Source of the DNA: Nostoc sp. CHAB 5715
GTDB lineage: Bacteria; Cyanobacteriota; Cyanobacteriia; Cyanobacteriales; Nostocaceae
NCBI RefSeq assembly: GCF_020829685.1
Contig: NZ_JAIVFR010000113.1
Span: 1-11,141, forward strand
Reading direction: 5' to 3'
Length of the DNA stretch: 11,141 nt
Shown here: positions 1 through 6,613 of the stretch, in pieces
How the letters are laid out: each line of letters starts with the position of its first letter
Position numbering within the stretch: the first letter of the stretch is position 1
The notes under the pieces: model-generated
The model's input: the letters and a program-made list of their open reading frames with translations, nothing else
What the model was told of the DNA's origin: nothing
The model's database searches: none
Position numbers and translations under genes: made by a program

Positions 1-147
1 ATCGCTCAAAAAATGAAGTTGAGCGATCGCACTGTCCGAAACTACTGGATTAGACTGCAAGATTCTTTGGGTGTCTATGACGAACCTGGTAAAGAATTGA
101 GAATTCAAATTGAGATCGCAGCTAGAAAAATCGGATTAATCAACTGA
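1..147 (+). CDS. C-terminal end of a probable response regulator (5' end outside window)
   Basis: The frame is open from base 1 and ends at TGA 145-147, giving 48 codons. The visible peptide has a helix-turn-helix look (QKMKLSDRTVRNYWIRLQDSL), followed by a charged tail ending in AARKIGLIN. This resembles the DNA-binding C-terminus of cyanobacterial two-component response regulators, in which 'LS-RTVRNYW' is the recognition helix region. The receiver domain would lie upstream and cannot be seen. The stop codon overlaps the ATG of the downstream CHASE2 kinase (TGATG), so the two are very probably co-transcribed and translationally coupled, and the kinase is the likely partner. The regulator assignment rests on the short tail plus this context. 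Another type of HTH regulator remains possible. Confidence 0.62.
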   Translation: MAQKMKLSDRTVRNYWIRLQDSLGVYDEPGKELRIQIEIAARKIGLIN

Positions 148-2114
148 TGAAATTTGGACTTTCGACTCAAAGCAATTTATGGAACAAACTTCACGAACAA
201 CTGAAACTCTGGCAAGAAGTAGTGCTGCCAGGACTCTCAGTGGTAGGATTAATTATGCTTGTTCGCTCAACAGGATTATTGCAATCGCAAGAGTGGCTCG
301 CTTTCGATCAATTGCTACGGCTGCGACCTAATGAAGCCATTGATTCGCGGGTGGTAATTGTAGGTATTGATGAAGAAGATATCAATTATGTAGGTAGGTT
401 TCCTATACCAGATCGGGAAATCGCCCAAATGTTGAGCATCTTAAATAGCTACAAACCCAGAGTCATCGGTCTTGACCTTTTTAGAGATAAAAGTAATTCG
501 GCTGATGCAGAGCTTGCGCCTGCCTGGAGAGAGAATCCAAATCTGATTGGAGTTGAAGTAGCATTAAATCAAAAGCAATCTTTTAATATTAAACCACCGC
601 CGGAATTACCTCCCGAACAAGTCGGCTTTGCAGATACAATAGTAGACCCAGATGGAAAGCTGCGACGTAGCTTAATGGCAAGTAAAACTTACTCTGGAGA
701 ACTAAAATACTCCCTACCTCTGCGTCTAGCACAATTTTATTTGCGCGAACAAGGAATAGAGTTTGCTCATGGCAGTCGCTCTTATGACCCCATCAAGTTC
801 GGTTCTAGTCAGCTAGTTCGGTTTCTTCCTAATTCTGGCGGATATGTAGGAACTGATGCCAATGGCTTTCAAGTGTTACTTAATTTTCACTCTCATCCCC
901 AACCTTTTCGCACCATATCTCTTAGAGATGTTCTCAATAAAAAAATTGATCCTAGCTGGATTAGCGATCGCGTTGTGATTATTGGCATGACTGCCCCCAG
1001 CATTAAAGATAACTTTATCACCTCCGCAGCCAAAAATACACTTTACACTAGGGCTTTAGGAGTTGAAGAGTCTGCTAATCAATACCAATGGATTTATGGT
1101 GTAGAAGTTCATGCTCATGCCACAAGCCAAATTATTAGTCATGTTTTAGACAAACGACCACTGTTAAAAGTATGGTCAGAAATTTGGGAGTATTTATGGA
1201 TTTTAGCTTGGGGTTTACTCGGCATCATTCTGGGTTTAATTCTGCAATCTCCTGCAAAGACATTGTTTAGCCTTGGTGTAATTAGTATCGAAATCGTCGC
1301 AATTTGTTTTCTTGGCCTGGTTCTGGGTTGGTGGATTCCTTTAGTACCAACTTTGTTAGCTCTTACGAGTGCAGGATTAACGACATTTTTTTTTGACCGA
1401 GATTTAAGAGCGTTACTCGAACAGCGCAGTTTAACTCTGAAGCGCTCTTTTGAAGCAATTCACAATGGGCCTTTGCAAAGTCTAGCTGTGATATTAAGGA
1501 ATCTTGGCGTAGAAGAGATAGAGGCTGAAAAATTGCGATCGCAACTTGAACAACTAAATCGAGAGTTACGAATTATTCCTGAGTATCTCAGTCAAGAAAT
1601 GCTCAGTCGCAATCATAGTGTTTATTTAGAGGGAAATGAAGTTCTCGATTTGCAAACTCCCATTGCTGAGATGCTTTATTATGTCTACGACATTACCTTA
1701 AAAAGAAATTTTCAAGGGTTTGGATCAATTCTCAGTTTTATTCCTCCTAATTTTGAACCATTAGAAGATTGCCAACTAAGTCCAAATCAAAAGCGAGACT
1801 TATACCTTTTTTTACAAGAAGCTTTATGTAATGTAGGTAAACATTCCCAAGGAGCTACTCGCCTTGATGTAATTTGTACGCGATCGTCGAAAGAGTATTG
1901 CCTGCAAATAATTGATAACGGATTTGCAAATATATCTAAAAACTCTCAACGTGGCGGTCAGGGAACAGAACAGGCTCAAGATTTAGCTCGACAATTGAGA
2001 GGCAAGTTTCGACGATTTCCTCACTCTCCACAAGGCACTGTCTGCGAATTGACTTGGCCAATTGCAACTAGTTGGTGGCAACGATTTTTGTATTTAGGCA
2101 ATTGGAAGCGTTAA
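147..2114 (+). CDS. CHASE2-domain membrane sensor histidine kinase
   Basis: This 655-residue protein is probably an inner-membrane signal receptor that phosphorylates the regulator encoded just upstream. Residues about 24-44 form a first membrane segment. Residues about 60-330 match the CHASE2 extracytoplasmic sensor pattern (VVIVGIDEEDI, PRVIGLDLFRD, DRVVIIGMTA, YGVEVHAHA). Three more hydrophobic segments follow at about 350-368, 372-394 and 396-415. The kinase part has a candidate H-box, AIHNGPLQSLA, with His439, then an HATPase domain with N-box (FLQEALCNVGKHSQGA, about 555-570), G1 (IIDNG, 588-592) and G2 (GGQGTEQAQDLARQLRG, about 603-619). The residue after the histidine is Asn rather than the Asp or Glu usual in HisKA_3-like H-boxes. 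The ATG at 147 overlaps the upstream stop and has no clear ribosome binding site, which fits translational coupling. The ligand sensed by CHASE2 is unknown. Confidence 0.9.
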   Translation: MKFGLSTQSNLWNKLHEQLKLWQEVVLPGLSVVGLIMLVRSTGLLQSQEWLAFDQLLRLRPNEAIDSRVVIVGIDEEDINYVGRFPIPDREIAQMLSILNSYKPRVIGLDLFRDKSNSADAELAPAWRENPNLIGVEVALNQKQSFNIKPPPELPPEQVGFADTIVDPDGKLRRSLMASKTYSGELKYSLPLRLAQFYLREQGIEFAHGSRSYDPIKFGSSQLVRFLPNSGGYVGTDANGFQVLLNFHSHPQPFRTISLRDVLNKKIDPSWISDRVVIIGMTAPSIKDNFITSAAKNTLYTRALGVEESANQYQWIYGVEVHAHATSQIISHVLDKRPLLKVWSEIWEYLWILAWGLLGIILGLILQSPAKTLFSLGVISIEIVAICFLGLVLGWWIPLVPTLLALTSAGLTTFFFDRDLRALLEQRSLTLKRSFEAIHNGPLQSLAVILRNLGVEEIEAEKLRSQLEQLNRELRIIPEYLSQEMLSRNHSVYLEGNEVLDLQTPIAEMLYYVYDITLKRNFQGFGSILSFIPPNFEPLEDCQLSPNQKRDLYLFLQEALCNVGKHSQGATRLDVICTRSSKEYCLQIIDNGFANISKNSQRGGQGTEQAQDLARQLRGKFRRFPHSPQGTVCELTWPIATSWWQRFLYLGNWKR

Positions 2115-2222
2115 TTGAAGAAGAATTCAGCTATTCTGAATTCAGGAGTCAGCAATCTTGACGCTCGTTTTGACGCTAGCGATCGCACCTGTGTACTTGA
2201 TCGCGGTGCGACAAAGTTTGAA

Positions 2223-2474
2223 GTACTCCAACACGACTTTGGAGTACCTCAACACGACTTTCAAGTACCTCAACACGACTTTGAAGTACCTCAACACGAC
2301 TTTGAAGTACCTCAACACGACTTTGGAGTACCTCAACACGACTTTGGAGTACCTCAACACGACTTTGGAGTACCTCAACACGACTTTGGAGTACCTCAAC
2401 ACGACTTTCAAGTACCTCAACACGACTTTGAAGTACCTCAACACGACTTTCAAGTACTTCAACATGACTTCGAG
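2223..2474. repeat. 21-bp tandem repeat array, 12 copies
   Basis: Twelve head-to-tail 21-bp units begin about 108 bp after the kinase stop. The unit is GTACCTCAACACGACTTT followed by GGA, GAA or CAA. The first and last units are the most diverged, as expected of array edges. Because 21 is a multiple of 3 and the unit lacks stops, several frames stay open. On the plus strand a TTG at 2115, directly after the kinase TAA, opens a 132-codon frame with VPQHDF(G/E/Q) heptads. On the minus strand the frame 2586-2176 reads as heptads SRVEVL(Q/E), a perfect a/d coiled-coil pattern. Neither has a convincing start: TTG for one, and for the other an ATG inside a common intergenic repeat. I therefore annotate a repeat, not a gene. 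A translated product is not excluded. Confidence 0.95.
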
Positions 2475-2542
2475 GTATCTGTTGCTTATATAGCAGTCCT
2501 AAATCATTCGTGAGAATTTGAGATCGTTTTAACCCCCCTGTA

Positions 2543-2566
2543 GTCCCCCCGATGAAGAAGGGGGAC
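2543..2566. repeat. GC-rich hairpin of an intergenic repeat
   Basis: GTCCCCC (2543-2549) and GGGGGAC (2560-2566) form a perfect 7-bp stem with a 10-nt loop. This resembles the C-run/G-run intergenic repeats scattered through cyanobacterial genomes. It lies downstream of the kinase and the 21-bp array and might reduce read-through, but no T-run follows, so it is not called a terminator. Confidence 0.55.
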
Positions 2567-2631
2567 GGCTCAGACATTGAGATCAAAAGTGCGATGCCTG
2601 CTCTGGGCTACGCCATCGCCTGATATTGTAG

Positions 2632-2700
2632 TTTGGGTTGAGGAACGAAACCCAACATTTTCTTTCTCTTTGTTGGGTAACACTAAAGTTCAACCCAACC
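2632..2700. repeat. Double hairpin repeat of the GTTGGGTT type
   Basis: Two adjacent inverted repeats are visible: TTGGGTT (2633-2639) with AACCCAA (2649-2655), and GTTGGGT (2672-2678) with ACCCAAC (2693-2699). The shared core TTGGGTT and the sequence GAGGAACGAAACCCAAC are of a kind often seen dispersed between cyanobacterial genes. The stretch from here to 2756 shows nothing else I can name. Confidence 0.6.
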
Positions 2701-2756
2701 TTGTATCTTAGAAATAGTAGTAGACCGTCCCAACCTTGGTCATAATAGACCACGCG

Positions 2757-3039
2757 GTAGGGGCACGAGCCAGCTCATACGTGTCAACTTAACGTAAAAA
2801 CCATGTCCCGCAAGGAACTGAAGTTCCTTGCTAATAGCGAAAGTCATCTAAAGATGACTAAATAATCCGAAAAATTTTGAGTCTACTTTAGTAGACTTTA
2901 GCTATGAGCCCTGAAATTCATTTCTGGGCGGGCGTGGAAGCCAACAGATAAGCGATTTTTACTGGGCGGGCGTGGAAGCCAACAGATAAGCGATTTTTAG
3001 CTTAAGTTGACACCAATGAGCATTGCGCCATGCCCCTAC
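2757..3039. mobile_element. MITE-like element with imperfect terminal inverted repeats and four internal palindromes
   Basis: The ends are inverted copies of each other. GTAGGGGCA (2757-2765) matches TGCCCCTAC (3031-3039), and further in GTGTCAACTTAA (2781-2792) matches TTAAGTTGACAC (3002-3013). Inside lie four palindromes, each with a 2-nt centre: 2811-2830 (9-bp arms), 2842-2859 (8-bp), 2880-2897 (8-bp) and 2908-2929 (9 of 10 pairs). There is no coding sequence. The two nested inverted pairs suggest either one element with a long imperfect terminus or an inner element (2781-3013) inside an outer one. No target-site duplication is evident. The element ends 75 bp before the preferred start of the CHAT gene, so it may carry or disturb that gene's promoter. 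Non-autonomous mobility and any RNA role are inference. Confidence 0.72.
2924..2999. repeat. Perfect 38-bp tandem duplication
   Basis: Copies 2924-2961 and 2962-2999 are identical. Each begins CTGGGCGGGCGTGGAAGCC and ends AGCGATTTTTA. The first copy overlaps the right arm of the fourth palindrome of the surrounding element (2920-2929); the second copy has lost the left arm. It therefore looks like a recent local duplication inside the element. Confidence 0.95.
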
Positions 3040-3114
3040 GACAGATGTGGTTCAAATAAATGAAAACTGCTGTAAGTAATAAATCCACTTTTGAAAGTAT
3101 TACTTTATGCCATC

Positions 3115-5829
3115 ATGCAACCCTTGCCATACCGTGTTCGTCGCATTTGGGCAGTTCTCTTTCTGACAACGCTAACCTTGTGCTTATGGTTAGGGCATCC
3201 TTCCCTAACAATTGGGCATAAAGGAATCGCAGAGATAACAACAGCTAAATCGTCGCCTTTAACACAGCGAGTACAGCAAGGACTTGAGCTATATCAAGCT
3301 GGCGATATTCAAGGAGCAATCAAGTCTTGGGAAGCAGCCCTTTCTAATCAACAGCGTCACAGTAATGATTCTGAGGAAATAAATGTCCGGGCATACCTTG
3401 CCAGAGCATACCAACAAGTAGGTCAAATACCTGATGCGATCGCCCAATTAAAACTAGTTATTGCTTACTATCGTCAAACAAACGAGCCGATAAAAGTAGG
3501 GCGGATGCTGACAGAACAGGCTCAACTCTACAGTAACCTGGGACAGCAACGACGCGCAGTTACCATTTTGTGCGGTCAAAATCAAAGCAATGCAACCTGT
3601 AGTCCAGATAGTGCCATAGAAATTGCTCGTCAACAGTCAGATAATCTGGGCGAAGTAGCTGCTTGGGGTAGTTTGGGAAATGCTCATCGTCTCCAAGGCG
3701 AGTATGAGCAAGCTATTCAAGATTTTAAACGCAGCTATGAAATCGCCAAGCGCATCAATAATCAAACTTACATAGTATCTACCCTCAATGGTTTAGCTAA
3801 TACTTACGCTAATCTGGCTAAGGGCAATGAACGCCGTGCTGAATTCGCCAAAGAGATAGGCGATCAAAAAGCTGCCGAAAAATTTCAGCAATCCACTCTT
3901 AGTAATGATGGGCAAGCTGTACAGTATTTTGAGCAAAGTCTGAATCTAGCTCGTAGCCAAAACGATAAAGTAAATGAACTGCGATCGCTACTAGGTCTAG
4001 TTAGACTTTACTATCGGCAAGATCGCCAGGATAAAGCCATAGTTAATAATACATTACAGCAAGCGATCGCCGTCTTAGAACAGGTGTCCGATTCTCATGA
4101 TAAAGCCTATGCGGCAATTCAACTTGCTAATCTTTTACAACTCGTCAGCCATTCGGGCAAGTCGGTCAGTACTGAGCCAGCGACTCAATGCTTAGAGTCA
4201 GAATTTTTACCCAAGTCTGTTGAGCTACTCAATAAAGCCTTGTCTATAACTCAAAAAATACAGGATCGAGAGGCAGAATCTTTTGCCAAAGGCAGGTTAG
4301 GACACGTTTATGAATGTCTCCAAGATTACCAACAAGCTATAAATTTTACTCAACAAGCTCTTATTGGCACTGTTGCAAACGAGAGCCTTTACTTGTGGGC
4401 TTGGCAGGCGGCACGGCTATTTAGAGCCACAGGTCGGGTGAAAGAAGCGATTAATTTTTATGAACAATCTTTTAACAGCCTCAAAAGTATCCGCAGCGAC
4501 CTTAGCTTAGAACAGCGAGATTTTCAATTTGACTTTCGAGACAATGTTGAACCAGTTTACCGCGAGTTGCTTGAATTACGCCTAGAGCAAACTGAGCATC
4601 TTGTTCAAGAATCTGATATTCAACAAAATTTGGAATTTGCCCTTCTAGCCATAGATGAGTTAAGGCTAGCAGAACTACAAAATTATTTAGGTAATGATTG
4701 TGCTTTAGCACTGATTCAGCAACCAGTCCCATTAATAGGAAAAAACACTGCTGTCTTTAGTTCGATTATCTTGAAAGAGCGCCTGGCGATCATTCTTACC
4801 TTGGCTGATGAGCATAAAAAATTGAAATCACGACTTGTTTGGGTGTCTGCTAACAGTCAGGAAGTCAAAGATGTAATCAATGACTTACGAATAAAACTAG
4901 AAAAACGCTCCGATTTGGAAAACAGTTATCAAGCCAGAGCAAAACAAGTGTATGACTGGTTCATTCGTCCTTTTATCAAAGATTTGGAAACAGAGAGAAT
5001 CGAAACTTTAGTGTTTATCCAAGATGGAATTCTTCGGAGTATCCCGATGGGGGCGCTGTTTGACGGCAAGCAATTTTTGATTGAAAAGTATGCGATCGCC
5101 ACTACCCCAGCACTAACTTTAACTAATACAATCCGCTATAACCCTGAAGAATTACGAATATTGGCTTTCGGCTTGACACAGGCAGCTACCGTTGAAACGG
5201 ATGGGGGTGCAAAATTTTTTGAGCCGCTTAGTCAAGTTAAATTAGAGCTTAAAACTATTACAACGAGTTTACCTGAAAGCAAGGGCTTAGTAGATCAAGA
5301 CTTTACACCTGAGCGCTTGCAACAAGAGTTAGAAAAAAATACTTACCCAGTAATTCATTTAGCAACACATGGCAAATTTGGTATTGATGATAGAGAAACA
5401 TTCTTGGTAACTGGTAAAAAAGTTGAAGCAAATCAGCCAAAATCGAGCAGACCTGATACTTATAATGGAAAATTGACAATAACCGACCTTTATCAACTAA
5501 TTAATAATACTAGCGATCGCAATAATCCCATACAGTTACTGACCTTGACAGCTTGTGAAACAGCAGTAGGTAGCGATCGTGAAACTCTAGGTCTAGCTGG
5601 TATAGCCATCCAAGCCGGATCTCAAAGTGCTATGGCTTCTCTATGGAAAGTTGATGATGCAGCAACAGCGCAACTGATTACCAAATTTTATCAAAACTGG
5701 CACAGTGGACTAAGTAAGGCCAAAGCTTTACAGGCAACTCAAATAGCTTGGCTACAAGCCCATCAGCAGCAACTCGAAAGTCATCCTGGATACTGGGCAT
5801 CATTCATTCTCATTGGTAACTGGCTTTGA
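3115..5829 (+). CDS. TPR-repeat CHAT-domain protein (caspase-like protease), membrane-targeted
   Basis: This protein of 904 residues from ATG 3115 is probably a caspase-like cysteine protease of the CHAT (Caspase HetF Associated with TPRs) family. A basic N-terminus and hydrophobic segment at about 11-31 (WAVLFLTTLTLCLWLG) suggest export or a membrane anchor. TPR-like helical repeats cover roughly residues 50-460, for example AYLARAYQQVGQIPDAIAQL, GSLGNAHRLQGEYEQAIQDF and GRLGHVYECLQDYQQAINF. The C-terminal CHAT domain (about 610-904) has the expected His752 in HLATHG and Cys814 in LTLTACETA, followed by GLAGIAIQAGSQSAMASLWKV, so the catalytic dyad is intact. A TTG at 3091 in the same frame would add 8 residues. 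ATG 3115 is preferred because the sequence there gives a normal signal-type N-terminus, though neither start has a clear ribosome binding site. The substrate is unknown. The gene converges with the tnpB relic and the DUF928 gene. Confidence 0.93.
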   Translation: MQPLPYRVRRIWAVLFLTTLTLCLWLGHPSLTIGHKGIAEITTAKSSPLTQRVQQGLELYQAGDIQGAIKSWEAALSNQQRHSNDSEEINVRAYLARAYQQVGQIPDAIAQLKLVIAYYRQTNEPIKVGRMLTEQAQLYSNLGQQRRAVTILCGQNQSNATCSPDSAIEIARQQSDNLGEVAAWGSLGNAHRLQGEYEQAIQDFKRSYEIAKRINNQTYIVSTLNGLANTYANLAKGNERRAEFAKEIGDQKAAEKFQQSTLSNDGQAVQYFEQSLNLARSQNDKVNELRSLLGLVRLYYRQDRQDKAIVNNTLQQAIAVLEQVSDSHDKAYAAIQLANLLQLVSHSGKSVSTEPATQCLESEFLPKSVELLNKALSITQKIQDREAESFAKGRLGHVYECLQDYQQAINFTQQALIGTVANESLYLWAWQAARLFRATGRVKEAINFYEQSFNSLKSIRSDLSLEQRDFQFDFRDNVEPVYRELLELRLEQTEHLVQESDIQQNLEFALLAIDELRLAELQNYLGNDCALALIQQPVPLIGKNTAVFSSIILKERLAIILTLADEHKKLKSRLVWVSANSQEVKDVINDLRIKLEKRSDLENSYQARAKQVYDWFIRPFIKDLETERIETLVFIQDGILRSIPMGALFDGKQFLIEKYAIATTPALTLTNTIRYNPEELRILAFGLTQAATVETDGGAKFFEPLSQVKLELKTITTSLPESKGLVDQDFTPERLQQELEKNTYPVIHLATHGKFGIDDRETFLVTGKKVEANQPKSSRPDTYNGKLTITDLYQLINNTSDRNNPIQLLTLTACETAVGSDRETLGLAGIAIQAGSQSAMASLWKVDDAATAQLITKFYQNWHSGLSKAKALQATQIAWLQAHQQQLESHPGYWASFILIGNWL

Positions 5830-5833
5830 CACT

Positions 5834-5854
5834 CCCCGGCGTGAACGCACGGGG
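5834..5854. repeat. Right-end hairpin of the IS605-type relic
   Basis: CCCCGGCG (5834-5841) pairs with CGC-A-CGGGG (5846-5854), leaving one bulged A and a TGAA loop. It lies downstream of the tnpB relic stop and starts 4 bp after the CHAT stop. Read on the minus strand it is the typical right-end structure of cyanobacterial IS200/IS605 tnpB elements (GAATCCCCG...CGGGGAGTGTCA). In live elements this region also forms the 3' scaffold of the TnpB guide RNA. Here it may incidentally act as a weak terminator for the CHAT gene. Confidence 0.65.
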
Positions 5855-5864
5855 ATTCTTCTAT

Positions 5865-6464
5865 CTACGAAACAGCTTGCTCTGACAGGATTGCTCCAAT
5901 TAGAGTAGAGGCCGATTCTCCAGAAGCGTTGCTTGCGTCTAGCGCAAAGGTTCCAGTATGCCCTACTGTACCCAATCCAGAATTAAGAATGTTTATACCA
6001 GCGTTGTGATCCCTATCTAGCTCGCACCCACACTTACAAACGTGTGTGCGAGTAGATAGTGACTTTTTCACAATCACACCACAGCTAGAGCATTCTTGCG
6101 AGGTATACGATGGATTTACAGCAATAGTAATCCTTAAAAACACCTTGCCAAAATACTCCAACCACACCCTAAATTGATACCATCCGGCATCATTAATTGA
6201 CTTTGCCAAACAATGATTTTTCACCATGTTCTTAATCCTCAAATCTTCGTAGACTACAACATCGTTTGATGTGATTACGCACCGTGCTAATTTCACAGCA
6301 TGGTCTTTACGTTGCCTACTTATTTTGAGGTGAACTTTACCTAACCTAGATAAGGCTTTACGTCTATTGCTAGAACCTTTAACTTTTCTGGAAACCAGTC
6401 TTTGTGACCGTTTCATTTTCTCTTCCCCGGTTCGATAGAACCGAGGATTTTCAACTTTATTCCC
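5865..6464 (-). pseudogene. tnpB: 5'-truncated tnpB (IS200/IS605-family RNA-guided nuclease) relic
   Basis: From ATG 6416 an open frame of 183 codons matches only the C-terminal part of cyanobacterial TnpB, normally about 400 residues. The homologous frame extends upstream to 6464 (GNKVENPRFYRTGEEK before the Met) until a TAA at 6465-6467. The fragment keeps the RuvC-II glutamate (VVYEDLRIKNM), a four-cysteine zinc finger (CSSCG...CKCGC), the RuvC-III aspartate (LDRDHNAGINI) and the tail (TVGHTGTFALDASNASGE). The N-terminal DNA/RNA-binding part and the first RuvC aspartate are missing, so no nuclease activity is expected. Upstream the reading abuts a hairpin (6473-6489) instead of coding sequence, which suggests an internal deletion. 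GGGGAAGAG before ATG 6416 resembles a ribosome binding site, so a short protein could still be made, but I regard it as a relic. Confidence 0.88.
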
Positions 6465-6472
6465 TTATATTG

Positions 6473-6489
6473 CCGTCCTGGAAGGACGG
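6473..6489. repeat. Hairpin at the upstream side of the tnpB relic (possible left end)
   Basis: CCGTCCT (6473-6479) and AGGACGG (6483-6489) form a perfect 7-bp stem with a GGA loop. The minus-strand reading GCCCCGTCCTTCCAGGACGG is like the hairpins flanking cyanobacterial IS605-type tnpB genes. It sits only about 9 bp from the point where tnpB homology ends, supporting a deletion that removed the 5' half of the gene but kept the element end. Confidence 0.5.
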
Positions 6490-6512
6490 GGCTTTTACCC
6501 AAATTTTCGGTA

Positions 6513-6613
6513 AAAATCCATAAAAAGCTTATTCCATAATACTTTTGACTTTTGACTTTTGACACTTCGACTTCGCTCAGTGTTAACTTTTGACTTCCGC
6601 CATACGGTACTAG
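6513..6613. repeat. Dispersed repeat copy A (with CTTTTGA heptamers)
   Basis: This stretch matches 9193-9270 in the same orientation: AAAATCC(A/C)TAAA, GAGCTTATTCCATAA-like sequence, a run of CTTTTGA heptamers, then CTTCCGCC and CGGTACTAG. Copy A has three consecutive CTTTTGA units (6542-6562), an interruption of about 24 bp containing CACTTCGACTTCGCTCAGTG, and a further heptamer. The right boundary (ACTAG, ending 6613) overlaps the stop codon of the DUF928 gene. Confidence 0.85.

Noticed and set aside
2223..2474. CRISPR array
   Set aside because: Units are contiguous 21-bp tandem copies with no unique spacers and no cas genes nearby. The same holds for 8437-8617.
2757..3039. Riboswitch for the CHAT gene
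   Set aside because: The palindromes resemble mobile-repeat structures, match no riboswitch class I know, and the terminal inverted repeats favour a MITE-like element.
3091..3114. TTG start of the CHAT gene
   Set aside because: The ATG at 3115 gives a typical basic-hydrophobic N-terminus; the extra eight codons have no ribosome binding site in front. It cannot be fully excluded.
4502..4732. Minus-strand 76-codon frame inside the CHAT gene
   Set aside because: It lies wholly antisense to a strongly supported coding region and has no recognisable features.
5865..6416. Domesticated, nuclease-dead TnpB regulator
   Set aside because: Such regulators keep the N-terminal RNA- and DNA-binding parts and lose only catalytic residues. 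Here the N-terminal half is gone, so a relic is the simpler reading.
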